Shown: positions 15,567 through 23,811, counted from the first letter of the stretch. The stretch: 64,000 bases of DNA from CBDHCC01 sp965219235 (GCA_965219235.1 OZ244721.1:682001-746000), one strand, 5' to 3'. A program made the numbers and translations. Notes: generated by a model from the sequence alone, not told the origin.

Positions 15567-17189
15567 TCAACCCGGTGTGTCCGCCAGGAGTTCCGATGAC
15601 GCGAATGACGGCACGACGATGCTGTAGAGGCCGGCTTGACCGTCGTGATCCAGGGGAGAGCGAAGCTGCCGCGACAGGCCTGTCAGGACGCGGCCATAGC
15701 GCCTCTCCAGTTGAGACGACAGCGTCTCGGATGCGACGAACGCCGGCGCCGTGAAGGTCAGTCGCACGGCGGCGCCGCCTTCCGCTTCCGCCGCGATGGT
15801 CAGGGTCTGGGAGTGGGAACCGACGACCATCGCGAGTTCCGACAGCTCGGTGACGATGAAGGCGACCGATGTGGCTACGTCCTGCGTGACGAACGCAGGG
15901 GTGAGGAACAGGCGGATCGCCAGCTCCGCGTTCTCCTCGCCGGACGAGAGCTGGAGGGCGTTGGCCAGTTCGCTGATGAGCGCGGACAGGCTGACGCCGG
16001 TGTTCACCTCCGTGCCCGCGAAGTGGTTGCGGTGCACGACCGACAGCGCATCGACGCGCCTCTGGATCGATCGATAAGCGTCCTGCGCCATCGGGTCCTC
16101 GGCCGCCCGCGAGTGCAGGCTGATCAGGCTGGCGATGACCTGGAGATTGTTCTTCACCCGATGATGCACCTCCCGCGTCAACGCCGTCTGCCGCTTCAGG
16201 CCGTCCTCCACCTCGTGGATGTTGCGCGCGACGAGCCCTGATAGGTCGCGAAGACCCAGTCCCAGGGCGTGCACTTCCCGCGAGCCGGTTCGGTTCTCGT
16301 CGCCCAGCGTGATGAGGGTACCAGGCTGATACGCCTCCACTTGACGGGTCAGATAGCCTAGCTGGCGTGTGAAGAGACGGTGGACGAGCAGCCAGCCGAT
16401 CAGCGCGGATCCGATCGTCATGAGGATGGGAAGGCCGATGGCGATCCACTGCGCCGTGGTGGGCGGCAGGTCCGGCACGGTGGCGGTCAGCGACAGGTCG
16501 AACCCCGGCAATTCGCTCGTCATGGAACTCACGCCGAAAAAGCGGACGGAAGAGGCCAAGCGGTTCGCGAGCGGCATCGTGGCGTCGGGAGATTGCAACA
16601 CGAGGGAGTAGCGATTGCCGAGGTCGACTGGACTGCTGAGGCGCAGCACCTCATCCTTCGGGTAGCGCAGAACGGTAATCCAGCCATTCTCGGCGCGGCG
16701 GCTGAGCACCAGTTCTGTTTCGGACACCTGCGCGTGCAGATCGGTTCGGCTGGGAATCGGCACCGCGCTGGTCCAGTGGAAGGCACAGACGACCGAGCCG
16801 GCGGTATCGGCGATGACGAAGCCCGACACGCCTCTGTGCCGCGTCCGAATCGTTTCTGTCGATTGCCGGCAAAGCGCGTCACCCCGGATCGGCTGAGCCA
16901 CGGCTTGGGCCGAAGCGGAGGCGGCGACGGTGGACTGGTCCTCGACGAGGTTGCGGCGAAGGCGCGAGGCGACCGATTCGAGTTCGACCGACAGCCGCTC
17001 GACGCGATCCGCGGCGGCGCTCCGGCCCGTGGACGCCGAGGCCAGGACGGAGATCATGGAGAGCGGCAGCAGCATCGCGCCCAGGATCAGGAACACCTTG
17101 ATGCCTGTGGACATGTCCGCCAGCCGCCCGCGTGCGGGGTCGGCGGGGGCGTTCGTCCCATTGCTGGCGGGCGCGGACGTTTGCGGCAT
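15567..17189 (-). CDS. phyP: HisKA_2-type sensor kinase with degenerate ATPase domain, PhyP-like
   Basis: Membrane sensor of the general stress response. Membrane helices lie near residues ~30-50 (FLILGAMLLPLSMISVLAS) and ~235-260, bracketing a periplasmic domain; a HAMP-like segment follows, then the HisKA_2 box with phosphoacceptor His in LTREVHHRVKNNLQVIASL. The following ATPase domain lacks a recognisable N-box: VTELSELAMVVG stands where NELVTNALKHA is usual, so the key Asn is missing, and no G-boxes are seen. Such a protein is expected to act mainly as a phosphatase of PhyR, as described for PhyP of Sphingomonas. ATG at 17189 chosen; a TTG at 17201 overlapping the nepR stop is also possible. 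Confidence 0.75.
   Translation of the reverse strand: MPQTSAPASNGTNAPADPARGRLADMSTGIKVFLILGAMLLPLSMISVLASASTGRSAAADRVERLSVELESVASRLRRNLVEDQSTVAASASAQAVAQPIRGDALCRQSTETIRTRHRGVSGFVIADTAGSVVCAFHWTSAVPIPSRTDLHAQVSETELVLSRRAENGWITVLRYPKDEVLRLSSPVDLGNRYSLVLQSPDATMPLANRLASSVRFFGVSSMTSELPGFDLSLTATVPDLPPTTAQWIAIGLPILMTIGSALIGWLLVHRLFTRQLGYLTRQVEAYQPGTLITLGDENRTGSREVHALGLGLRDLSGLVARNIHEVEDGLKRQTALTREVHHRVKNNLQVIASLISLHSRAAEDPMAQDAYRSIQRRVDALSVVHRNHFAGTEVNTGVSLSALISELANALQLSSGEENAELAIRLFLTPAFVTQDVATSVAFIVTELSELAMVVGSHSQTLTIAAEAEGGAAVRLTFTAPAFVASETLSSQLERRYGRVLTGLSRQLRSPLDHDGQAGLYSIVVPSFASSELLADTPG
15569..15594 (-). promoter_or_regulatory. candidate EcfG promoter for the entericidin gene
   Basis: On the minus strand GGAAC (15594-15590) is followed after 17 bases by GGTT (15572-15569). 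This matches the alphaproteobacterial general-stress consensus GGAAC-N16/17-CGTT in eight of nine positions. The start codon is 30 bases further on, giving a short leader. It overlaps the 3' end of the sensor gene. Confidence 0.5.
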
Positions 17190-17197
17190 GAGGGAAC

Positions 17198-17419
17198 TCA
17201 ATCCAGCTTACGCAAGAGATCCAGCATATCCTGGGGAACACCCTCATCCAGGGCGTCACGATAAGCGTTGCGCAAGACCTGGCCCAACCCCTCTCGGCGC
17301 ATCGTGGCGGGATCCTTGACCTGCGGCCGATCCTGTCCACCGCTCTTCCCCGGGGGCGAGTCCCCCTGCGCCGCCGTGTCGGGTGATGTCGGCGGCTGCT
17401 CGGGCGGTCCGCTGCTCAA
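17198..17419 (-). CDS. nepR: anti-sigma factor NepR
   Basis: Small anti-sigma factor that holds EcfG inactive until phosphorylated PhyR binds it. 73 residues: a disordered Pro/Gly/Asp-rich N-terminal half, then the NepR core GLGQVLRNAYRDALDEGVPQ followed by DMLDLLRKLD, which matches the family pattern (LR.vYdd...epvPd.flDLL..L). The start is a TTG with AAGGATGG placed well in front of it; no ATG or GTG fits. It is divergent from phyR and immediately upstream of the sensor gene, whose start it nearly overlaps. Confidence 0.88.
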   Translation of the reverse strand: MSSGPPEQPPTSPDTAAQGDSPPGKSGGQDRPQVKDPATMRREGLGQVLRNAYRDALDEGVPQDMLDLLRKLD

Positions 17420-17500
17420 TATCCATCCTTGTGTCTGCGTTGAACGCCGATGAGACCACCGGCGCCAGTGTCACGCTGGGTCACAGCACGCTGTTCGGCC

Positions 17501-17525
17501 AACCCACCGGCGTGCGTAGGGTTCC
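17501..17525 (-). promoter_or_regulatory. candidate EcfG promoter for nepR
   Basis: On the minus strand GGAAC (17525-17521) is followed after 16 bases by GGTT (17504-17501), eight of nine matches to the EcfG consensus. It is about 80 bases before the nepR TTG. Autoregulation of this kind is common for nepR in other alphaproteobacteria. Confidence 0.5.
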
Positions 17526-17644
17526 CGGTGTCGGCGCCGCGTCCGGTGGCTCGCGCCCTTGACCTGTTCGCCCCGACCGCCCTAGCGAAGGTGCTCATAA
17601 GGGCGAGCGAAGATGCGCGTCCATAAGTCGGGATCAAGACGACC

Positions 17645-18460
17645 ATGCCATTGGGCGAGACATTGCGACCCCACCTGCCGTTCCTGCGCCGCTACGCGCG
17701 CGCCCTGACCGGCACGCAGCGCGCGGGGGACGATTATGTCCGCGCGACGCTGGAGACGGTGGCCGCCGCGCCCGACGAGTTCCCCACCGACGTGGATGCC
17801 CGCGTCGGCCTTTACGCCACCTTCCACCGCATCTGGTCGGCATCCGCGCTCCGCGAGCACGACGCCACGGCCGGAACCGATGCCGATGGCGGAGACTCCG
17901 GTTCCGTCCAGGCGATCGCGGGAGCCCGCCTGTCCCAGGTGACGCCGCTGGACCGTCAGTGCCTGCTCCTGACCGCGATGGAGGGCTTCAGTGCCAACGA
18001 GGCCGCGACGATCCTGGGCATCGACGCCGCCTCGGTCGCGCGACACACGGAAGACGCGCTGGCCGAGATCGAGCGTCAGACGCGCGCTGATGTGCTTATC
18101 ATCGAGGACGAGCCGATTATCGCGATGGACATCGAGACCATCGTGCGCGACCTTAACCACGAAGTCACCGGCATCGCGGTCACCCGCGACGAGGCGGTCG
18201 CGCTCGCCTCCGACCATCGCCCCGGCCTGATCCTCGCCGACATCCAGCTCGCCGACGACTCCAGCGGCATCGACGCCGTCGCCGATATTCTTAAGCAGTT
18301 CCACGTGCCCGTGATCTTCATCACGGCATTTCCGGAACGGCTGCTGACCGGCGAGCGGCCGGAGCCGGCGTTCCTGATCACCAAACCGTTCCAGCGCTCG
18401 ACGGTGAAGGCCGCGATCAGCCAGGCCCTCTTCTTCCACTCCCAGACCGTTCCGGCCTGA
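17645..18460 (+). CDS. phyR: general stress response regulator PhyR
   Basis: Anti-anti-sigma response regulator. The N-terminal half (1-~135) is an ECF-sigma-like domain (LRPHLPFLRRYARALTGTQ, LDRQCLLLTAMEGFSANEAA) that mimics EcfG and binds NepR. Residues ~145-262 form a receiver domain: acidic pair in IIEDEPIIAMD, phosphoacceptor Asp199 in ILADIQLADD, conserved Thr in VIFITAF and Lys in FLITKPF. 271 aa matches the family. It is transcribed away from nepR; the 225-bp divergent region holds the control sites. I do not see an EcfG-type site on the phyR side. Confidence 0.95.
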   Translation: MPLGETLRPHLPFLRRYARALTGTQRAGDDYVRATLETVAAAPDEFPTDVDARVGLYATFHRIWSASALREHDATAGTDADGGDSGSVQAIAGARLSQVTPLDRQCLLLTAMEGFSANEAATILGIDAASVARHTEDALAEIERQTRADVLIIEDEPIIAMDIETIVRDLNHEVTGIAVTRDEAVALASDHRPGLILADIQLADDSSGIDAVADILKQFHVPVIFITAFPERLLTGERPEPAFLITKPFQRSTVKAAISQALFFHSQTVPA

Positions 18461-18481
18461 CATCAGGATGTGTTGCACCCG

Positions 18482-18667
18482 ATGACCGATCACCGTTCCC
18501 AAGTCGGGCAGCCGCCCGTCGACGACGACCCCGACGGTCAGGGCCACGTCCAGCCGACGCAGACCCGCGGCGCCAGCAAGGAAGGCGTCGTGCGCTGGGT
18601 GCTGATCGCCTCGATGATCCTGATCGTCGGCGCCATGGCACTCGTGTTCCTGTGGGGCGGTTCCTGA
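18482..18667 (+). CDS. small single-pass membrane protein between phyR and ecfG
   Basis: A 61-residue protein with a polar, Asp/Gln-rich first 35 residues and one membrane helix (about 39-58, VVRWVLIASMILIVGAMALVFLW). It has no signal peptide and no family that I can name. It sits 21 bases after phyR on the same strand and ends just before the ecfG promoter, so it probably belongs to the general stress operon. The start is uncertain: ATG 18482 fits the frame, but the AGGATG in front is closer to a GTG at 18470. Confidence 0.55.
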   Translation: MTDHRSQVGQPPVDDDPDGQGHVQPTQTRGASKEGVVRWVLIASMILIVGAMALVFLWGGS

Positions 18668-18682
18668 TCGCGCCAGCGACCG

Positions 18683-18710
18683 TTGCGCCCACGTCCGTCG
18701 CGACTATATT
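18683..18710 (+). promoter_or_regulatory. candidate sigma-70-like promoter of ecfG
   Basis: TTGCGC (18683-18688), a 16-base spacer, then TATATT (18705-18710), an AT-rich patch that stands out from the surrounding GC-rich sequence. It would start transcription near 18717, before the TTG at 18766, and argues against longer versions of EcfG. Confidence 0.4.
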
Positions 18711-18765
18711 TGTGCTTCCCCGCGAGCTTGGGCCCGCTGACCTCGACGACAGGACGACCACGACC

Positions 18766-19404
18766 TTGCCGCAATCCGACGCTGTGCGACGCGATGCCGA
18801 CGGCAACGCGATCGAGACCCTGCCGGACGACGAGTTCAAGGCTCAGCTTGCGCTGGTCATTCCGCACCTGCGCGCCTTTGGCCGGTCGCTGGCCGGCAAT
18901 CGGGAGAATGCCGACGATCTCGTACAGGAAACGCTGCTGAAGGCATGGACGGCGCGCAAGCGCTATCAGGCGGGCACCAACATGCGCGCCTGGACCTTCA
19001 TCATCCTGCGCAACCTGTTTCTCAGTCAGGTGCGCCGGGCACGCTTCAAGGGTGAATGGGACGAACTGGTTGCGGAGCGCGTGCTGGCCGCGCCGGCATC
19101 CCAGGACAAGCACATTCAGCTGGCCGACGTGCAGCGCGGACTCCAGTGCCTGCCGGCCGCCCAGCGCGAGGCGCTCGTGCTCGTGGGCGCGGGTGGCTTC
19201 GCCTACGAGGAGGCGGCCGCGATCTGCGGCGTCGCAGTGGGGACGATCAAGAGCCGGGTGGCCCGCGGTCGGGCGGCCTTGGAAGAGTTGATGAGCGGCG
19301 AGGCGATGGGTGGACGGCGTGACTCGGCCGATCCGAACCCCAACGGGCAGGCGCCCGTCGACACGATCATGGCCGATGTCGCCCAGCTATCCGGAGATCG
19401 CTGA
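18766..19404 (+). CDS. ecfG: ECF sigma factor EcfG (general stress)
   Basis: ECF15-type sigma factor that directs RNA polymerase to general stress promoters (GGAAC...CGTT) when released from NepR. Region 2 is seen in ENADDLVQETLLKAW and TFIILRNLFLSQVRR, and region 4 in LPAAQREALVLVGAGGFAYE and VAVGTIKSRVARGRAALEEL. From the TTG at 18766 the protein has 212 residues, near the family norm; upstream in-frame starts (18652, 18712) would lie before or within the apparent promoter. AGGAC lies about ten bases before the TTG. The C-terminal 40 residues after the helix-turn-helix are disordered. Confidence 0.9.
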   Translation: MPQSDAVRRDADGNAIETLPDDEFKAQLALVIPHLRAFGRSLAGNRENADDLVQETLLKAWTARKRYQAGTNMRAWTFIILRNLFLSQVRRARFKGEWDELVAERVLAAPASQDKHIQLADVQRGLQCLPAAQREALVLVGAGGFAYEEAAAICGVAVGTIKSRVARGRAALEELMSGEAMGGRRDSADPNPNGQAPVDTIMADVAQLSGDR

Positions 19405-19608
19405 CCGATCGAGGCGTTTGAGGAGCGACTCGAACGGGTGCTGGTCGCATGCTGGAAATGCCCGCTGCAGGCTTTCTCCACAACGCTCCAGCCGAGCTTG
19501 CGGCGTTCGATCGGGCTTGGTCGCGGAAGGATGGCGGTGCGCGTCCATAGTCCTTGAAACTGCGGAGTGGCCTGGAGGTTGCCCCATGTCATCACTTCGT
19601 GGCGCGGC

Positions 19609-22308
19609 ATGAGCATAGACGCCCGTCGGGACGCGCTGGTCCGAGCGACCGAAAGCCCATTCCTGACCGGCTGCCTGCAACGCTTCCCAGACTTGGCGCC
19701 GTGCTTCGGCGAGCACGGGTCCGAGGCGACGGTCCGTCGGGCACTCGAAAGCGACGCGGATCGCCCGGTCCGCGCGGACTTGCGTCTCCAGCGCACGCGT
19801 CTGGCCACCGCAGTGGGATTGGCCGACCTGTCGGGCGAGTGGGCGTTCGAACGGGTGGTGAATACACTCTCCGATTTTGCGGACCTGGCCTGCGAACGCG
19901 CCTTGGCGGAGGCGGTGCGGATCGTGGTTCCCACGTGGGACGAGCCGGAGGTCACCGGCTTTTGCGTGCTGGCGCTCGGCAAGCACGGGGGGCGGGAGCT
20001 CAACTACTCGTCCGATATCGATCCGATCCTGCTCTACGACCCGCTGCGCGTGCCTCGCCGAGCGCGCGACGATCCGCAGCGTGCCGCCGAACGGATCGCG
20101 CGCGCCTGGGTCGACCTGCTGCAGTCGCGCGACGGCGACGGTTACGTCTTCCGCGTCGACCTGCGCCTGCGTCCGTCGCCGGAAGTGTCGCCACCCGCCG
20201 TGCCCATCGACGGTGCCGTCGCGCACTACGAAGCCGCCGCGCTGCCGTGGGAACGGGCGGCGATGGTGCGCGCCCGGGTGGCGGCGGGCGACCGCTCGCT
20301 GGGGCAGCGCTTCCTGGCGGAGATCCGGCCCTTCGTGTGGCGGCGCTCGCTCGATTTCGGCGCGGCGGCGGAGCTCACCGACATGGCCGCGCGCATCCGG
20401 AGCTCCGCCGGCGCAAGGGACACCGCGGCGCCCGGCGGGGATCTGAAGCGGGGGCGGGGCGGTATACGGGAGGTCGAATTCTTCGTTCAGGCCCACCAGC
20501 TGATCCACGGAGGACGCGACGAGTCCCTGCGCGAGCCGAACCTGCTCCGCGCGCTCGACCGGCTCGTGATCGCCGAGCGCCTGGACGGGGAGACCGCGAC
20601 GCGGTTGGCCCTGGGCTACCGCCGTCTGCGGACCGTCGAGCACCGGCTGCAGATGATGGACGATCGCCAGACGCACAGCTTGCCCCTCGATCGCGCGGCG
20701 CTGGACGCGGTCGGTCGCCTGGACGGGTGGCGCGACGGAGCGGCGCTGCTCAGCGATCTGCGGCCGGTGGTGGAAACGGTCGCGGCCCGCTTCGGCGAAC
20801 TGGACGTCCGACCGAAGACGGGCCTGCCCTTCGACCAAGCCGAGTTGCGGCGATGGCTGGTGAAGGCGGGATTCATCGACGCGTCCGCCGCCCAGGGACA
20901 GATCGCCGCCTGGCGCGCGGCGAGCGCGCCCGCGCTCCGCTCGGGGGCGGCTCAGGCCGCGCTGGAGGACGTGTTGCCACTGCTGGTGGCGCGGCTGGGC
21001 GAAGCGGGCGATCCACAGGCCGCGCTGCATCGCTTCGACGACGTGCTGCGCCGTCTGCCGAGCGCCGTCGGGCTGTTGCGCCTGTTGCAGGCCAATCCAA
21101 AGGTCGCGCGCGTACTGACCGAGGTGATGGCGGCCGCGGCCGCGCTCGCAGACATGCTGGCGGAGCGACCGGGGTTGCTCGACCGGCTGCTGGACGCCAG
21201 CGCCTTCGATCCGCCGGAATCGGCGGCCGTGCTGGCGCATCGCTGGCAGGACCAGCTCGCGTTCCTGCCTCTGGAGCAGGCGCTGGATGGCCTTCGGGAT
21301 CGAGTGGGCGAGGAGCGCTTCGCCCTGGGCGTGCAGGCGGTGATGGGAAGCCGCGCACCGGCGGTCCTGTCGGAAGGCTACGCCTCGGTGGCGGAGGCGG
21401 CGGTTCAAACTGCCGTCGCGCGCACGGCGGTCGAGTTCGAGGAGAAGCACGGGAGGATCGACGGCGGGCTGATCGTCCTCGCCCTCGGTCGCCTGGGCGG
21501 ACGCGCGCTGACCCACGCCTCCGATCTGGATCTCGTGTTCCTCCATTCCGGACCCGCCACCGTCCGCTCGGACGGAGCGGTGCGGCACGATGCCACGGTG
21601 TACTGGAACCGCTTCGCGCAGCGCGTGATCGCGGCGCTGTCGGTGCGCACGGCGGCGGGACCGCTCTACGACGTGGACGTGCGGCTGCGGCCATCGGGCG
21701 AACAAGGACCGCTGGTCACGACCATCGAGGCCTTCCGCCGCTACGGACTGGAGAGCGCGTGGACCTGGGAGCGCATGGCCTTCGCCCGCGCGCGACCGAT
21801 CGCAGGCGACGAGCCGGGCAGGACGGCGGCGGCGGAAGCGCTCCGTACGATCCTGCGAAAGCCGGGCGATCCGGCGGCCGTGTGGCGCGATGTCGGTGCG
21901 ATGAGGACCCGCATGGACTTCGCCAAGCCTCCGCGCGGTCCCCTGGACATCAAGCTGTTGCCGGGAGGGCTGGTCGATGTCGAATTCCTCATCCACGCCA
22001 CCCAGCTCGCCAGCGGTCGCGGACACGATCCCCACCTTCCCGATGCCCTGGACGAGCTGATCGCCGACGGTCATCTGGACAGGGCGCTGGCACCGGCCTT
22101 CCGCCTGCTGTCGGATGCCCTGTTCCTCCTGCGGCTGACCGCTCCTTCTGGTGCAATCGAGTCGGTCGCCGCCAGCGTACGGACCGCCCGGGCGTGCGGC
22201 CGACCGGACTGGGCCTCATTGTCGGCAGACCTGTCGCAGGCCCGTCGGGTGGTCGTCCGGGAATGGCGCTCGCGCTTCGGCTCCATGAGGGAGGTGGGCG
22301 ATGTCTGA
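19609..22308 (+). CDS. glnE: bifunctional glutamine synthetase adenylyltransferase/deadenylase
   Basis: Controls glutamine synthetase by adding or removing AMP under PII control. The ~900-residue protein has two nucleotidyltransferase domains: the N-terminal one has ALGKHGGRELNYSSDIDPIL (deadenylase half) and the C-terminal one ALGRLGGRALTHASDLDLVF (adenylyltransferase half), each followed by its helical regulatory domain with RGGIREVEFFVQAHQLIHGG and PGGLVDVEFLIHATQL. ATG 19609 (MSIDARRDALVRA) is the best start; an earlier GTG-type start at 19567 is possible. The 204 bases between ecfG and glnE contain nothing I can identify. A broken peroxiredoxin frame follows directly. Confidence 0.96.
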   Translation: MSIDARRDALVRATESPFLTGCLQRFPDLAPCFGEHGSEATVRRALESDADRPVRADLRLQRTRLATAVGLADLSGEWAFERVVNTLSDFADLACERALAEAVRIVVPTWDEPEVTGFCVLALGKHGGRELNYSSDIDPILLYDPLRVPRRARDDPQRAAERIARAWVDLLQSRDGDGYVFRVDLRLRPSPEVSPPAVPIDGAVAHYEAAALPWERAAMVRARVAAGDRSLGQRFLAEIRPFVWRRSLDFGAAAELTDMAARIRSSAGARDTAAPGGDLKRGRGGIREVEFFVQAHQLIHGGRDESLREPNLLRALDRLVIAERLDGETATRLALGYRRLRTVEHRLQMMDDRQTHSLPLDRAALDAVGRLDGWRDGAALLSDLRPVVETVAARFGELDVRPKTGLPFDQAELRRWLVKAGFIDASAAQGQIAAWRAASAPALRSGAAQAALEDVLPLLVARLGEAGDPQAALHRFDDVLRRLPSAVGLLRLLQANPKVARVLTEVMAAAAALADMLAERPGLLDRLLDASAFDPPESAAVLAHRWQDQLAFLPLEQALDGLRDRVGEERFALGVQAVMGSRAPAVLSEGYASVAEAAVQTAVARTAVEFEEKHGRIDGGLIVLALGRLGGRALTHASDLDLVFLHSGPATVRSDGAVRHDATVYWNRFAQRVIAALSVRTAAGPLYDVDVRLRPSGEQGPLVTTIEAFRRYGLESAWTWERMAFARARPIAGDEPGRTAAAEALRTILRKPGDPAAVWRDVGAMRTRMDFAKPPRGPLDIKLLPGGLVDVEFLIHATQLASGRGHDPHLPDALDELIADGHLDRALAPAFRLLSDALFLLRLTAPSGAIESVAASVRTARACGRPDWASLSADLSQARRVVVREWRSRFGSMREVGDV

Positions 22309-22333
22309 CGGACCCCCCTTCGTCTGACGGACC
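22303..22333 (+). repeat. 19-bp-period direct repeat
   Basis: GTCTGACGGACC occurs at 22303-22314 and again at 22322-22333. The first copy contains the glnE stop. The duplication shifts the frame of the following remnant. Confidence 0.85.
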
Positions 22334-22440
22334 TGCCGCCGGATCTATCGGTGATGTTCGACGGCAGCGAGCACGGCTCGACTGCCAATTGGCTCGGTCA
22401 GACGCTCGTCCTGTTCTGCTACCCGCGCGCCTCCGCACCG

Positions 22441-22477
22441 GCTTATACGCGCGAGGTTCGCTTATACGCGCGAGGTA
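22441..22477 (+). repeat. 19-bp tandem duplication
   Basis: GCTTATACGCGCGAGGT at 22441-22457 is repeated at 22460-22476, again with a period of 19 bases, inside the peroxiredoxin-like remnant. Confidence 0.9.
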
Positions 22478-22575
22478 CAGATGGCCGGCTATGCAGAAAC
22501 AGCGCGCTCACTCCATGACAACCGAGGAGCGCACGGGTTCAACTCACCGCGCGCCCCAACCGACCCATCCCGTCG

Positions 22576-22583
22576 TTAACCAT
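22576..22583 (+). promoter_or_regulatory. possible CtrA half-site upstream of the M23 peptidase gene
   Basis: TTAACCAT, the 8-mer often found as a CtrA half-site in alphaproteobacteria, lies 65 bases before the M23 start in an AT-richer segment (GTTAACCATTCATTGTTGAT). A second half spaced by seven bases is only partly matched (TTGT for TTAA). Confidence 0.3.
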
Positions 22584-22647
22584 TCATTGTTGATACCGCC
22601 TCAACTCTCCGACACATCCGATCGCGAGGTATCACTGCGAAGGGTAA

Positions 22648-23397
22648 ATGAGCCCGGACGTGGACGGTTCCGCCGCTCGAAAAATTTTGTGGAGAGAGTT
22701 CTTGCCGCCACTGTCCTTTGCCCGCCTCGCCCTGCCTTCGATGGTTGCGTTCTTGTCCATCGGCGGCTTCGCGGTCACGGCTCAGGCGGCGGAAGGGGAG
22801 GCGGCCGCCGCCAGCGTGGTGGCGACCAGCGCGGCGGACACGGCCGGCGATCCGCAGTTCCGCTCGCTCTTCAACAGTTGGAAGATGACCGACGAGGGTG
22901 CCGCCGCGGCCGCGTCGATCCCCAGCCAGAAGCCGGTGACTTCAGTGCAGGTGTCGTCCTCCTTCGGGATACGCTCAGATCCGTTTACGGGCCGCGCGCG
23001 GCGTCATACCGGAATCGACATCCCCGGTCCGTTGGGCACGCCGATCTACGCCACGGCCGACGGCGTGGCGGATCACGCCGGCTGGATGAACGGATACGGC
23101 AATCTCGTGGAGCTGAACCACGGCCGCGGGCTGGAGACCCGCTACGGTCATATGAGCCGCATCGCGATCAATCCTGGCGACCACGTCACCAAGGGGCAGT
23201 TGATCGGCTATATGGGTTCGACCGGCCGGTCCACCGGCAGCCACCTGCATTACGAGGTCCGGATCGACGGCACCCCGGTCAACCCGCTGCCGTTCCTCGC
23301 CTCCTCCGATTACATGGTCGCCCTGAAGGACGCGCACGACGCGCCCCGTGGCCCGCAGCTGGCGCTCGGTGGGCCTGACGAGAGCGGCGACGAGTAG
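22648..23397 (+). CDS. M23-family (LytM) metallopeptidase
   Basis: Exported peptidoglycan endopeptidase or its regulator. Residues ~20-48 are a signal peptide or anchor (LPSMVAFLSIGGFAVTAQAA). The LytM domain runs from about 105 to 220 with zinc ligands in RRHTGIDIPG (His, Asp) and HLHYEV (His), and the second catalytic His in RYGHMSRI, so it should be active. The acidic last 20 residues are disordered. 249 aa. AAGGG is well placed before the ATG. The 339 bases upstream hold only the decayed peroxiredoxin frame and a probable promoter. Confidence 0.92.
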   Translation: MSPDVDGSAARKILWREFLPPLSFARLALPSMVAFLSIGGFAVTAQAAEGEAAAASVVATSAADTAGDPQFRSLFNSWKMTDEGAAAAASIPSQKPVTSVQVSSSFGIRSDPFTGRARRHTGIDIPGPLGTPIYATADGVADHAGWMNGYGNLVELNHGRGLETRYGHMSRIAINPGDHVTKGQLIGYMGSTGRSTGSHLHYEVRIDGTPVNPLPFLASSDYMVALKDAHDAPRGPQLALGGPDESGDE

Positions 23398-23439
23398 CAT
23401 CGCCTTGCCGGAATCGACCCCCGACCCTATCTGAATATT

Positions 23440-23772
23440 ATGACCTCGCTCCCCGTTCAGCTGTCCGCTTCCGCCGCGGCGCGTGTGGCGTCGATCGCTG
23501 GGAAGCAGGGTCGCAACGCGATCCTTCGGCTTTCCGTCGAAGGGGGTGGATGTTCGGGGTTCCAATATCGGTTCGGACTGGCCGATGAAGTGGATTCGGA
23601 CGATGTGAGGGTGGAGGGCGACGGTGCGGCCCTGGTGGTCGATCCCGTCAGTCTGGACCTTGTGCGCGGCAGCACGGTCGACTTCGTTCAGTCTATGGGT
23701 GGATCCTCCTTTCGGGTGACGAACCCCAACGCCGCCGCCGGATGCGGCTGCGGAGCCAGCTTCGCTCTCTGA
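23440..23772 (+). CDS. erpA: A-type iron-sulfur carrier protein (ErpA/IscA family)
   Basis: Carrier that hands [4Fe-4S] or [2Fe-2S] clusters to apo-proteins. The three conserved cysteines are present: one in VEGGGCSGFQYRF and two in the C-terminal AAGCGCGASFAL. 110 aa, the normal size. The CGCGASF ending and single-gene context favour ErpA over IscA/SufA, but motif reading alone cannot separate them. xth starts 39 bases downstream on the same strand. Confidence 0.88.
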   Translation: MTSLPVQLSASAAARVASIAGKQGRNAILRLSVEGGGCSGFQYRFGLADEVDSDDVRVEGDGAALVVDPVSLDLVRGSTVDFVQSMGGSSFRVTNPNAAAGCGCGASFAL

Positions 23773-23811
23773 CCGCTGACAGCCCGTCGCAGGTGCGCTA
23801 GTCGGCATTCC

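Larger units (their letters stand above)
22301..22518 (+). pseudogene. decayed peroxiredoxin (Bcp-like) remnant
   Basis: Directly after glnE, in the frame 22324-22518, the translation contains LSVMFDGSEHGSTANWLGQT, then LVLFCYPRASAPAYTREV, which resembles the Bcp core (K.lVLyFYPkd.TPGCT.Ea). The peroxidatic Cys position is Tyr, there is no proper start (an ATG at 22301 in another frame stops after eight codons), and the rest of the ~150-residue enzyme is missing. Two 19-bp tandem duplications (at 22303 and 22441) interrupt it; removing the second extends the frame past EVQMAGYAETARSLHDN. Bcp often follows glnE in related genomes, which supports the reading, but homology was judged by eye. Confidence 0.45.

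Noticed and set aside
19554..23378. 1274-residue open frame overlapping glnE and the M23 gene
   Set aside because: Arg/Gly/Ala-rich frame-shifted shadow of glnE; no recognisable motif, and the correct frame has clear domain signatures.
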